A program made the position numbers and the translations under genes. Below the pieces are notes generated by a model that worked only from the letters and a program-made list of their open reading frames with translations, had not been told where the DNA came from and did no database searches. Shown here piece after piece: positions 1 to 9,317 of a stretch of DNA of 11,649 nucleotides. The stretch covers positions 1 through 11,649 of the forward strand of contig JAICSG010000062.1 in assembly GCA_025937035.1 (NCBI GenBank). Reading direction: 5' to 3'. The stretch is from Thermoanaerobaculia bacterium (GTDB lineage Bacteria > Acidobacteriota > Thermoanaerobaculia > Multivoradales > UBA5704). The first letter of the stretch is position 1, and each line of letters begins with the position of its first letter.

Positions 1-1086
1 CAGGCGGTCCGGAGCGGCGATCTCCATCTTCAGATCCTTGGCGGTCAGGAGGGGCTCGTGGCTCTCGGCCACGGTGCGCACCAGGGCGTCGATCTCCACC
101 GGCTCCATCTCGGGCCTCTCGCGGCGGTTCTCCAGCCGGGCCAGCTCCAGCATGCGGTCCACGATGCGGGCGATCCGCTCGGCCTCGGTGCGGATGTTGG
201 CGAGGAAGCGGGCCTGCTGCTCGCGGGGCATCCCCTCCTGGAGGAGCTCCGCCGCGCCGCGGATGGCCGAGAGCGGGCTCTTCAATTCGTGGGTGAGGGT
301 CTGGACGTACTCCTCCGCGTATTGCCGCCCCTCCAGCGCCTCCTGCATGCGGCGCAGCGCCAGCCCCAGATCGGCGATCTCGGTGCTCCCGAGCCGGGGG
401 AAGGGCGGGTGCTTGCCGAGCCGGATGCCGTCCGCGTAGCGCGCCAGGCGGTCGATGGGACGGGTCAGCAGGTAGGACAGGATCAGGCTCAGCAGCGCCA
501 CGGCGCCGATGGTGAGGAGCCCCGCGCGGACGAAGGCCGGCCGGGCGAGCTGCAGGAAGGCGTCGATGCTGGCGGTGGGCTCGACCACGGTGAGGGCGCC
601 GACCACGCGGCCGTTCTGGCGGATCGGCGCGGCGACGTAGAGCGCGGTCGAGAACGGATCGTTGGGGTTCTGCACGGTGGCGCGGGCGCCATACTTTCCT
701 TCCAGGGTGTTCTTGACGTCATGGAACCGGCTGTAGTCCTGGCCCACCGCGCTGGGATGGCGCGTGTCGAGCACCACCTTTCCATTGGCGTCGGTGATGT
801 AGAGGTTGAGGTCCACGGCCGGTTTTTTGAGATCGTAGATCTGGGCGGACAGCTGCCGGGCATAGGCGCGGTCGAGCATCGCGTCGAGGCTGGCGTAGGT
901 GAAATCCGGCCGCGCCATCTGCTGCTCGACGAGGGTCGCGAGGAGGTTGGAGGAGTCGACCAGCGGCTCTTCCACGCTCTCCAGATAGCGTGTGCGGAGG
1001 GTCGTCCAGATCCAGTCGGTGGTGAAGTAGAGGCAGACCGCGAAGATGGTGAGGTAGAAGAGGAAGATGCGGAGGCCGAGCTTCAT
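1..1086 (-). CDS. creC: CreC-type sensor histidine kinase (3' end beyond left edge)
   Basis: This is an inner-membrane sensor kinase, expected to phosphorylate the CreB-type regulator encoded just before it. The first 362 residues are visible. They comprise a membrane segment (about 5-27), a periplasmic sensor domain, a second membrane segment (about 187-210), a HAMP-like linker and the dimerisation/phosphoacceptor helix with the H-box THELKSPL, phosphoacceptor His266. The periplasmic domain carries the run VGQDYSR followed by YGAR, QNP and YVAAPI, and the H-box continues into AIRGAAELL. These closely follow E. coli CreC as I remember it, so the subfamily call is firm. The ATP-binding domain should lie past the left edge (E. 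coli CreC is about 474 aa). The ATG start is five bases after the creB stop, so the two are almost certainly co-transcribed. In E. coli the next gene is creD, an inner-membrane protein; whether it follows here cannot be seen. Confidence 0.93.
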   Translation of the reverse strand, partial: MKLGLRIFLFYLTIFAVCLYFTTDWIWTTLRTRYLESVEEPLVDSSNLLATLVEQQMARPDFTYASLDAMLDRAYARQLSAQIYDLKKPAVDLNLYITDANGKVVLDTRHPSAVGQDYSRFHDVKNTLEGKYGARATVQNPNDPFSTALYVAAPIRQNGRVVGALTVVEPTASIDAFLQLARPAFVRAGLLTIGAVALLSLILSYLLTRPIDRLARYADGIRLGKHPPFPRLGSTEIADLGLALRRMQEALEGRQYAEEYVQTLTHELKSPLSAIRGAAELLQEGMPREQQARFLANIRTEAERIARIVDRMLELARLENRRERPEMEPVEIDALVRTVAESHEPLLTAKDLKMEIAAPDRL

Positions 1087-1091
1087 GGTCT

Positions 1092-1780
<689 letters not shown>

Positions 1781-1781
<1 letters not shown>

Positions 1782-2461
1782 CAAGGGTCTCCTGCTCGTC
1801 TCACCCTGAGCACCGCCCACCAGCCTCCCAGGAACAGCGCTGTGATCAGGGATACCATCATGGCATGCTCCGCGTACCGCGCGCCCGGGTGGCCGGTCAG
1901 GAGCGGCACCAGCAGGGTCATGCCGAGGTAGGCGCCGGCCACCAGAAGGCCTCCGGCGCGCCGGCCTCCGGTGAGCCGGTCGAGCAGGGTGTAGAGCCCC
2001 CAGAGGGCGCCCAGATAGATCAGGATGCCCAGGAGACGGTGCGCCTGGGCCGGGGTGAGGCCGGCGACGGGGCCGAGGCGGTAGAGCTCCACCGCGGCCA
2101 CGATGCGCAGGGTGTTGACGGCGAGGGTGGCGAGGTAGGCCCCGGCCAGCGAGCCCAGCCACCAGCCGAGCCGCGCCCGGGGGGAGCGCAGCCGGTGGAC
2201 GAAGCCGAGCACGGAGATGGTCAGCACCAGGATCAGGAAGTTCACCCCCGCGCAGGCCGGAGCGATGACGTACGAGCCGTCCGGCGACACCCAGCCGGCG
2301 GCGGAGTGGAAGGTGAGCGTCTCGCCGCGCAGCCAGCCCACGGCGCGGGCCGTCGGCGCGAGGATCCAGGAGAGATCCGCGGCCGAGGCCCGGCTGTAGG
2401 CCAGCTTCAGACCGTAGGCGGCGGCGAGCGCCGCCGCCCAGGAGATCCAGGGACGCCTCAT
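1781..2461 (-). CDS. short exosortase (XrtK-like?), transpeptidase-like membrane protease
   Basis: This is a 226-aa multi-pass inner-membrane protein of the exosortase/archaeosortase family, which cleaves C-terminal PEP-CTERM-type sorting signals after export. The three expected catalytic residues are present, each in or beside a membrane segment: Cys70 in PACAGVNF, Arg119 in NTLRIV and His141 in AHRLLGIL (counted from the ATG). There are about six or seven hydrophobic segments. It lacks the EpsI-like C-terminal domain of the long exosortases. The ATG start overlaps the stop of the VIT/VWA gene (TGATG), and a GTG one codon earlier is possible. It is most likely dedicated to the upstream gene's product, which carries a VPEP-type C-terminal signal. 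I suspect one of the small single-substrate subfamilies such as XrtK, but cannot assign the subfamily without a profile search. The family call itself is firm because of the triad and topology. Confidence 0.88.
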
Positions 2462-4485
2462 CACCGGCTCGCGCGCCGCGTCCGCATCCGCATCCGCGCC
2501 ACGGCGGCCAGGCCGAGGATCAGGGTGCCGAGGGCGATCAGCACCGGCAGCTCCGGCTCGGGGACGCCCACGGCGCTGTTCTCGACCCCCCGCGGCAGGG
2601 GCAGCGGCTGGTCGACGTTTTTCGCGTCGCCTTCCTGGTTCCGCACCTTCTCGTGGACCGCGATGAAGGAGGTGTAGGCGGTCAACAGCTCATATTTAAG
2701 CCCGAGCCCGGTCACCGCCTGACGGTTGGCCTCGTCGCGCTCCGCGCCGTAATCCGAGAGGCGGGCCACCCGCGCCCGCGCCCAGAGATAACGGAGCGCC
2801 TGGTTCTCCGCGGACGGCTTGGCGTCGGCGACGTCGAAAACCTTTTCAAATTTCCCGTCGCCGCCCATGCCGGTGACGCGGATCGTGCCGGAAGGCTTGC
2901 CCTTCCATTTGCCGAAGATCACCAGCGGACGGTCGGCGAACAGATCGGGGACCGACAGCGGCTCGACGTCGGAGGTCTGGAAATCCTCGGTCTCGACCCC
3001 CACGTGGGTGAGCACGGGGGATCTCACATAGTCCCGGAAACGCTTCGCCATCTCCCTGGCCTCGCCCGGCTCGATGACGATGAACGGCTCGCCCTGGCCG
3101 GCGTGGGCCATCCCTTCGATCAGGCCGCGGTTGACGGAAGACCCGATGCCGAAGGCGAACAGGTTGGAGCGGTTGAGCCGGGTGCGGATCTGCTCGCAAA
3201 TGCTGGCCTCCGCCTCCACGAAGCCGTCGGTGATCACGATCATCGTGCGCGAGACGCCCGCCGTCTCCGGCAGCGCCATGGCGCGGTCGAGGGCCGCGCC
3301 GAGCTCGGTCTCGCCGCCCCCCTGGGCGCTCTCGACCTCCGCGATCACCTGCGGGACGTTCTCCGGCGTGGCGGGCAGCGATTGCGGAGCGATCAATTTC
3401 GAGGCGCCGGAGAAGAGGAGCACGTTGAAGCGGTCGGTCGGCCTGAGGTTGCCGATCAGCTCGGTCATCAGCGTCTTCGCCGTATCGAGCGGGAAGCCGT
3501 GCATGGAGCCGGAGACGTCGAGCACGAAGATATATTCACGCTGCGGGATCTGGGCCGGCGCCACGCGCCTGGGCGGCTGCACCATCAACAGAAAGAAATT
3601 CTCGTCCTGGCCCGGCTGACCGGGCTGACCCGGATAGAGCAGAAGGCCGGTCTGCACCTGCTGCCCGGCCAGGCGGTAGCGCAGGATGTAGTCCCGGTTG
3701 CCGCCGTCCGTTTCGCGGGGATCGAGGCGGACCCTGGCCGTAGTGCCGTCCTCCCAGTCCACGTGCGTCTGGTGGGACGGAGTGAGGATCTCGTCGATGG
3801 GCATGCCGGCGGCGATGCGGGTCTCGATATTGAATTCATAGGCTGGCTTCTCCTTTTCGTGCAGGTAGGGGCTCTTCACCCAGCCGCTGCTCTCTTCCGC
3901 TTTCGATTCCGGCGCGTTCGAATAGCGGGGGCCGGCCACGGTGGGGTAGACGAATTCATAGATGCCCTCGGTGGGTACGAGGAGCTCGCTGTAGTGGAGC
4001 TCGACGCGGATCTCGTCCTGCGGCATGACGTTGGCCACGCTCATGCTGAAGACGTTGGCCCGCTGCTGCTCCAGCAGGGCCGCGCTCTTGCCCTCCGCCT
4101 TGGCAGCCTCGAATTCCTGTTTCGCCTGCTGCTTCTCGCGGATTTTGGCGCGGATGCGCTCGTTGCCCACCTGCAGAGTCATGCCGTGGACGGCGGCGCG
4201 GGTAGAGGCGGGAAAGACGTACCGCGCGTTCAGGGGGCGGCTCCCCTCGTTGCGATAGACCTGAGTGACGACCACGTCGGCGATCACGCCCGCGATGTGG
4301 ACGTCGGCCCTGGTCTCCTTGAGCGGGAGCTTGTCGACGGCGGGGTCACCATTCTCGACGAAGAAATACGGCGAAAGGGTGCGGTCCTGATCCTTGCCCT
4401 GGGCCGCGCGAGCGGGAGCTCCCGGGAGCGCGACCAGGAGCGCCAGCCCGAGAAACAGGAAACCTATCTTCCATGACCGTTTCAT
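2461..4485 (-). CDS. VIT and VWA domain protein with PEP-CTERM-like sorting signal
   Basis: This is a 674-aa exported protein. It has a Sec signal peptide (residues 1-27; basic MKR start, hydrophobic core, Ala-rich cleavage region ending ARA), a VIT domain (about 35-175, containing YFFVENGD, VYRNEG and ANVMPQDEI), and a VWA domain (about 317-490) with an intact MIDAS start D323-x-S-x-S and a later ITDGF. The C-terminus has a three-part signal: VPEPE at 641-645, a hydrophobic stretch (about 646-663) and an Arg-rich tail (RMRMRTRRASR). VIT plus VWA resembles inter-alpha-trypsin-inhibitor heavy chains and bacterial surface proteins thought to bind partners through metal-dependent adhesion; its ligand is unknown. 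The signal should be recognised by the exosortase encoded immediately downstream. The start is chosen because AAGGAGG lies five bases before this ATG and a signal peptide begins right there; the frame stays open 48 codons further up but that part looks non-coding. Confidence 0.92.
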   Translation of the reverse strand: MKRSWKIGFLFLGLALLVALPGAPARAAQGKDQDRTLSPYFFVENGDPAVDKLPLKETRADVHIAGVIADVVVTQVYRNEGSRPLNARYVFPASTRAAVHGMTLQVGNERIRAKIREKQQAKQEFEAAKAEGKSAALLEQQRANVFSMSVANVMPQDEIRVELHYSELLVPTEGIYEFVYPTVAGPRYSNAPESKAEESSGWVKSPYLHEKEKPAYEFNIETRIAAGMPIDEILTPSHQTHVDWEDGTTARVRLDPRETDGGNRDYILRYRLAGQQVQTGLLLYPGQPGQPGQDENFFLLMVQPPRRVAPAQIPQREYIFVLDVSGSMHGFPLDTAKTLMTELIGNLRPTDRFNVLLFSGASKLIAPQSLPATPENVPQVIAEVESAQGGGETELGAALDRAMALPETAGVSRTMIVITDGFVEAEASICEQIRTRLNRSNLFAFGIGSSVNRGLIEGMAHAGQGEPFIVIEPGEAREMAKRFRDYVRSPVLTHVGVETEDFQTSDVEPLSVPDLFADRPLVIFGKWKGKPSGTIRVTGMGGDGKFEKVFDVADAKPSAENQALRYLWARARVARLSDYGAERDEANRQAVTGLGLKYELLTAYTSFIAVHEKVRNQEGDAKNVDQPLPLPRGVENSAVGVPEPELPVLIALGTLILGLAAVARMRMRTRRASR

Positions 4486-4490
4486 TTCAT

Positions 4491-4497
4491 CCTCCTT
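4491..4497 (-). promoter_or_regulatory. strong ribosome binding site of the VIT/VWA gene
   Basis: AAGGAGG on the minus strand is followed by five bases and the ATG at 4485. It is the clearest Shine-Dalgarno sequence among the minus-strand genes here and decides the start of the VIT/VWA gene against an upstream extension. Confidence 0.85.
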
Positions 4498-4552
4498 GGC
4501 GGGCGGTGCGCCTCGCCATGGAGGGAGTCTGCGGGTCACAGAAGAAGGGTGT

Positions 4553-4568
4553 ATGAACGGGTCGTGAA
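4553..4568 (-). promoter_or_regulatory. candidate CreB binding site (cre tag)
   Basis: The minus strand reads TTCAC, six bases (GACCCG), then TTCAT. The E. coli CreB site is TTCAC-N6-TTCAC, so this is a match in nine of ten fixed positions with the correct spacing. It lies 67 bases upstream of the VIT/VWA start codon, at the head of the operon that also encodes CreB and CreC. I do not see a convincing -10 element at the expected distance. A near match to ten fixed bases can arise by chance, so the call leans on its position. Confidence 0.5.
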
Positions 4569-4600
4569 GAATCGGGGAAAGATTGTGGCGGAGGAGCTCA

Positions 4601-4640
4601 CACGGGCTGACATGGACGGGCACGGACACGCAAGGACGGG
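4601..4640 (+). repeat. degenerate 10-bp tandem repeat (four units)
   Basis: Four consecutive decamers start at 4601, 4611, 4621 and 4631: cacgggctga, catggacggg, cacggacacg, caaggacggg. The shared core is CANGG at exact 10-bp phase, with GGAC in three units. It lies in the 195-bp spacer between the orphan kinase gene and the VIT/VWA operon. Function unknown. Confidence 0.5.
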
Positions 4641-4653
4641 AACGCGTGTCCGT
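4622..4653. repeat. perfect 10-bp inverted repeat, possible hairpin
   Basis: acggacacgc (4622-4631) is the exact reverse complement of gcgtgtccgt (4644-4653), with a 12-base loop. In the minus-strand transcript the hairpin would form 28 bases after the stop of the MEDS kinase gene. There is no U-run behind it on either strand, so it is not a standard intrinsic terminator; it could be an mRNA 3'-end stabiliser, an imperfect terminator or a protein-binding palindrome. Confidence 0.5.
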
Positions 4654-4680
4654 CCCTGGTGGTCCGTGATTCGTCTGGGC

Positions 4681-6465
4681 TCAGACCAGCACCGAGTCGC
4701 TCGGCACAGTTTCCAGGGATGCGGGGGCCGCCTGGAGCAGCGGCAGCCGGACCACGAATTCGCTGCCGCACCCCGGGCCGTCGCTGTGGGCCTCGATGCT
4801 GCCGCCGTGCAGGTCGACGAGGGTGCGGACCAGCGTCAGGCCGATGCCGAGGCCGCCCCGGGCCTGCTCCCGGGAGTCTGGGGCCTGGATGAAGGGCTCG
4901 AAGATCCGCTCGCGCAGCTCCGGCGTCAACCCCACGCCGTCGTCGCGCACGCTCAGCCACAGGTCCGTCCCCTCCACGCGCGCGCTGAGTGAGATGTTGC
5001 CGTCGGGCCGGGTGTACTTGGCGGCATTGTGCAGGAGGTTGCCCACCACCTGCACCAGGCGCGTGGAATCGCCGGTCAGGGTGGTGGGCCCGGCGGGCAG
5101 GTCGAGGGTCAGGCGGTGTCCCCGTTCTTCGATCAGCGGGCGGACGAGCTCGACCGCCTGCTCGACGAGCGTGCCGAGCTCGACCACCGTGGTCTTGATC
5201 TCGATCTTCCCCTGGTTGATGCGGGCGATATCGAGCAGGTCGTCGACGAGCCGCGACATCCGCGCCGACTGGCGAGCCACGATCTCGCGCGTGCGGGGCA
5301 GGTACGCGGGGTCGTAATTGCTCAGGCGTATCAGCTCCGCTGCATTCACGATCGCCGCCAGCGGGTTGCGGAGCTCATGCCCGAGCATCGCCAGGAACTC
5401 GTTCTTGCGGCGGTCGATCTCGGCGAGCTGCTCGAGCCTCTGCTGGCGCTCCGCTTCCAGGCGCACCCGGTCGGTGACGTCGCGCGTGAAGCACCGGGTA
5501 TGGATGAACTTGCCGTTCTCGAACAGGACGTTGGAGTGGATCTGCACGTGCTTGAGCGAGCCGTCCCGACAGCGCAGCGTGGCCGTACAGTCGTAGAGCG
5601 CCTCGCCGCTCTTCAGCGTCTCCAGGATCCGTTGGATGGCTTCGCGGTCGGCGTGGAACTCGATGATGCTGTGGCCGATGTACTCTTCAGGCGAATAGCC
5701 GAGCATGTCGAGCTCGGCCTTGTTCGCCCACAGGATCGTGCCGTCGGCGCCGACCTTGTGCAGACCCTCGACGGCGTTCTCCAGAAAATCCGACAGCTCC
5801 CGCTCTCGTTCGCGCAGCGCCTGCTCGACCTGCCGGCGCCGGGCGACCTCGGTCTCCAGGGCGGCCGCCTTCTGCTGGAGCCTGGCGATCTGGCGCTGGA
5901 GCTCGTCCGGAATGGCGGTCCCGATGAAGCTCTCCGCGGGCCGCACCCCGGAGTGGACATCGCAGACCTGAAAGAAGAGGGGGCCCTGCTCCTCCTGGCC
6001 GAAATTCCGCATCGGGTAGGCGCACAGCAGGGAAAACGAGTGGGCTCGGAGAAGGCCGTTCCACAGCTCCTCCAGGTGAAGGGCGGCCTCCTGCTTGCCG
6101 TCCTCCCATAGCAGGGCCACCATCTCGCCGAAGGCGCGCATCGGCCGGTTCCCGTTCTGCGCCCGCTGGAGGAGATCCTCGATGATGGCGGTGAAGCGTT
6201 GCTCATCGGGCCAACCATCGACCATGAACCGCGAGAGCGTCTCGGCCGCGTCCAGGGCGATGCACTGTCCGTCGCACATTTCCAGCCGCTGTGCGAGCTC
6301 GTCGAGATGGGGCCGGGTCGCAATGACGATCCCAGCCTCTCCAGCCCGCAGGCCCACGCCAATGAATTCGGCCACCTGATCGATGAGGAAGGCGTCGTTT
6401 TCGTAGAGCTGGACCAGATGCTCGTGAGCCGAGGGGGAGCGCTGCATAGCAGAAGTGTAAGACAT
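4681..6465 (-). CDS. orphan soluble histidine kinase, MEDS-PAS-HisKA-HATPase
   Basis: This is a 594-aa predicted cytoplasmic sensor kinase with no membrane segment. An N-terminal MEDS-type domain (about 13-185, with HLVQLYEND and GEAGIVIATRPHL; the domain known from the DcmR regulator of methylotrophs) is followed by a coiled coil (about 187-225) and a PAS domain (about 225-335, with ILWANKAELDMLGYSPEEY). The kinase core has phosphoacceptor His363 in GHELRNPL, the N-box around Asn480, the G1 box DDGVG (508-512) and the G2 box GGLGIGL (537-543). All catalytic boxes are intact. No receiver domain or adjacent regulator is present, so its partner is unknown; PhoB and CreB, encoded on either side, are candidates by position only. 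The start is uncertain: no Shine-Dalgarno precedes this ATG, and the ATG at 6447 (six residues shorter) fits a possible promoter better. It begins 43 bases after the phoR stop. Confidence 0.9.
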   Translation of the reverse strand: MSYTSAMQRSPSAHEHLVQLYENDAFLIDQVAEFIGVGLRAGEAGIVIATRPHLDELAQRLEMCDGQCIALDAAETLSRFMVDGWPDEQRFTAIIEDLLQRAQNGNRPMRAFGEMVALLWEDGKQEAALHLEELWNGLLRAHSFSLLCAYPMRNFGQEEQGPLFFQVCDVHSGVRPAESFIGTAIPDELQRQIARLQQKAAALETEVARRRQVEQALRERERELSDFLENAVEGLHKVGADGTILWANKAELDMLGYSPEEYIGHSIIEFHADREAIQRILETLKSGEALYDCTATLRCRDGSLKHVQIHSNVLFENGKFIHTRCFTRDVTDRVRLEAERQQRLEQLAEIDRRKNEFLAMLGHELRNPLAAIVNAAELIRLSNYDPAYLPRTREIVARQSARMSRLVDDLLDIARINQGKIEIKTTVVELGTLVEQAVELVRPLIEERGHRLTLDLPAGPTTLTGDSTRLVQVVGNLLHNAAKYTRPDGNISLSARVEGTDLWLSVRDDGVGLTPELRERIFEPFIQAPDSREQARGGLGIGLTLVRTLVDLHGGSIEAHSDGPGCGSEFVVRLPLLQAAPASLETVPSDSVLV

Positions 6466-6482
6466 GAATCGGCATGCAGCAA
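6454..6482 (-). promoter_or_regulatory. possible sigma70-type promoter for the MEDS kinase
   Basis: The minus strand has TTGCTG (6482-6477), a 17-base spacer and TACACT (6459-6454). A transcript would start near 6447, where an in-frame ATG lies, giving a leaderless or nearly leaderless message. The hexamer matches are moderate (three and four of six), so this is a weak call. Confidence 0.25.
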
Positions 6483-6508
6483 AAAATGTGCCGAATGGTA
6501 CCCACGTT

Positions 6509-8269
<1,761 letters not shown>

Positions 8270-8274
8270 CGGCT

Positions 8275-8958
8275 TCAGGGCCTCAGACGGTAGCCGACGC
8301 CGATCACCGTCTCGACGCGGTCGGCCTCGGGACCCAGCTTGCGGCGCAGCCGCCGGATGTGGGTGTCCACGGTGCGGCTGTCGATGTCCTCGGCGTAGCC
8401 CCAGACGTCGGAGAGGAGGGTGCCGCGCGTCTGCACCCGGCCGGCCCGCTCCATGAGCAGCCGCAGCAGCCGGAGCTCGGTGGCGGTCAGCGCCACTTCC
8501 TTGCCACGCACCCGGAGCTGGTGGGCGGCCACGTCGAGCTGGATGCCGCCGATCTCCAGCTTGTCGCTGGGGACCTCCTCGGGCTGGAGGCGGCGCAGCA
8601 CCGCCTTGACCCGCAGCACCACCTCGCGGGGGCTGAACGGCTTGCTGATATAGTCGTCGGCCCCGAGCTCCAGACCCACGATGCGGTCCACCTCCTCGCC
8701 GCGAGCGGTGAGCATCACGATCGGGATCCGCGAGGTGGCGGCGTCCCGTTTGAGCAGCCGGGTCAGCTCCAGGCCGTCGACCCCGGGGAGCATGAGGTCG
8801 AGCAGGATCAGATCGGGGGCCTGCCGCCGCAGGGACTCGAGACCGCTGTCCCCGCGGTGGGCGACCTCCACGTCGAAGCCCTCCTTCTCCAGGTTGTACT
8901 CCAGCACCTCGGCGATGTCGGGCTCGTCCTCGATGAGCAGAATTCGTTCGCGTGCCAT
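8275..8958 (-). CDS. phoB: PhoB-type phosphate regulon response regulator
   Basis: This 227-aa OmpR/PhoB-family transcription factor has a receiver (about 1-122) with Glu10/Asp11, phosphoacceptor Asp54 in LLDLMLPG, Thr84 and Lys106 in KPFSPRE, and a winged-helix effector (about 132-226) with LTATELRLL, WGYAEDIDSRTVDTHIRRLRRKLG and the ending GVGYRL. The motifs SRTVDTHIRRLR and GVGYR fit PhoB well, and the neighbours phoR, ppx and ppk support the call. It would activate phosphate-starvation genes by binding Pho boxes, and two such boxes lie upstream of it. No Shine-Dalgarno sequence precedes the ATG (the preceding minus-strand bases are TTTTTGTCAC), and the leader would be about 240 bases if transcription starts next to the boxes. 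Confidence 0.93.
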   Translation of the reverse strand: MARERILLIEDEPDIAEVLEYNLEKEGFDVEVAHRGDSGLESLRRQAPDLILLDLMLPGVDGLELTRLLKRDAATSRIPIVMLTARGEEVDRIVGLELGADDYISKPFSPREVVLRVKAVLRRLQPEEVPSDKLEIGGIQLDVAAHQLRVRGKEVALTATELRLLRLLMERAGRVQTRGTLLSDVWGYAEDIDSRTVDTHIRRLRRKLGPEADRVETVIGVGYRLRP

Positions 8959-9006
8959 GTGACAAAAAGGCTACCACGCGTCTTCCACATCCAATGCGGA
9001 AAAACC

Positions 9007-9015
9007 TGTGGAAAA
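9007..9015 (-). promoter_or_regulatory. DnaA-box-like nonamer
   Basis: The minus strand reads TTTTCCACA, which fits the relaxed DnaA box TTWTNCACA. The same nonamer occurs on the plus strand at 9168-9176, and a one-mismatch version (TCTTCCACA) at 8981-8989. It is part of a 9-bp direct repeat, GGAAAAACC, at 8998-9006 and 9010-9018. Binding is not established. Confidence 0.25.
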
Positions 9016-9026
9016 ACCCCCTGAAA

Positions 9027-9057
9027 CCGGGACCAAAGGCCTGATTCCCGGGCCTTT
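9027..9057. repeat. overlapping alternative hairpins in the phoB leader
   Basis: AAAGGCC (9035-9041) pairs with GGCCTTT (9051-9057), giving a perfect 7-bp stem with a 9-base loop. CCGGGA (9027-9032) pairs with TCCCGG (9046-9051). The stems share position 9051 and interleave, so the two full stems cannot form together as a simple nested structure. They lie in the predicted 5' untranslated region of phoBR. No U-run follows directly. Confidence 0.4.
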
Positions 9058-9167
9058 CCACGCTTTGACCAGAGTCATGTGCAATGGCGCGTAAACGACT
9101 GATTTCATTGTACTTTCGCCTGGGTTTCTCCTCGCCGGCGGACGCTTGACGGATCATCCATGGCGTG

Positions 9168-9176
9168 TTTTCCACA
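9168..9176 (+). promoter_or_regulatory. DnaA-box-like nonamer
   Basis: TTTTCCACA on the plus strand, identical to the minus-strand nonamer at 9007-9015 and in inverted orientation to it. It fits TTWTNCACA. The call is by pattern only. Confidence 0.25.
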
Positions 9177-9206
9177 GATTCGGAGTGAAATCCCTGCAAA
9201 AGTCTT

Positions 9207-9247
9207 GTTAAGTCTTTGTGACGGAGGATGTTACTGGAGTGTGACAG
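9207..9247 (-). promoter_or_regulatory. two tandem Pho boxes upstream of phoBR
   Basis: Read on the minus strand, box 1 is CTGTCAC, ACTC, CAGTAAC (9247-9230) and box 2 is CCGTCAC, AAAG, ACTTAAC (9224-9207), with five bases between. Each is two heptamers 11 bp apart, the geometry of the PhoB site (CTGTCAT, four bases, CTGTCAC-like). The first heptamer is one base off consensus and the others are progressively weaker. They lie about 250 bases upstream of phoB and point toward it. PhoB autoregulation is normal for this family. I cannot place a convincing -10 downstream of box 2. Confidence 0.65.
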
Positions 9248-9269
9248 CGGTTGTCAGAGGTGCTTTTGC

Positions 9270-9296
9270 GTAAGAAGTTCTTACAAGGGGTTGTAA
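9270..9296. repeat. two overlapping small inverted repeats after ppx
   Basis: GTAAGAA (9270-9276) and TTCTTAC (9278-9284) form a perfect 15-bp odd palindrome. TTACAA (9281-9286) and TTGTAA (9291-9296) form a second stem with a GGGG loop; the two share 9281-9284. They lie 21 to 48 bases after the ppx stop. No U-run follows in the ppx direction, so a terminator role is not supported; an operator or 3'-end structure is possible. Confidence 0.4.
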
Positions 9297-9317
9297 AAAG
9301 GACAGACATTTCCGGAC

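Larger units (their letters stand above)
8959..9317. other. 359-bp regulatory spacer between ppx and phoB
   Basis: No credible gene lies here. It is clearly richer in A and T than the genes beside it, and holds the tandem Pho boxes, several hairpins and DnaA-box-like nonamers that are listed separately. It must contain the phoBR promoter and, for ppx, any 3' end signal. I see no intrinsic terminator with a U-run for ppx, so some read-through from ppx into phoBR is possible. Confidence 0.7.

Noticed and set aside
1782..2162. N-terminal extension of the CreB frame
   Set aside because: It overlaps the exosortase gene in another frame and shows no domain; the ATG at 1781 starts directly at the receiver domain.
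2653..4476. 607-codon plus-strand open frame opposite the VIT/VWA gene
   Set aside because: The minus strand has a signal peptide, VIT, VWA and a sorting signal; the plus-strand translation shows none and is a mirror of GC-biased codons.
4486..4629. 48-codon upstream extension of the VIT/VWA protein
   Set aside because: A strong Shine-Dalgarno and the start of a signal peptide place the start at 4485, and the extension would bury the signal peptide.
8270..9199. Upstream extension of the phoR frame through phoB and the spacer
   Set aside because: The extension runs out of frame through the clear phoB gene and through the regulatory spacer; the kinase sequence begins only at about 8269.
9281..9300. 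Hairpin with neighbouring A/T run as a ppx terminator
   Set aside because: For the ppx transcript the T-run precedes the hairpin rather than follows it, so it does not fit an intrinsic terminator.
8959..9317. Replication origin
   Set aside because: There are only two or three DnaA-like nonamers, no clear AT-rich unwinding element, and no origin-linked genes such as dnaA or dnaN nearby.
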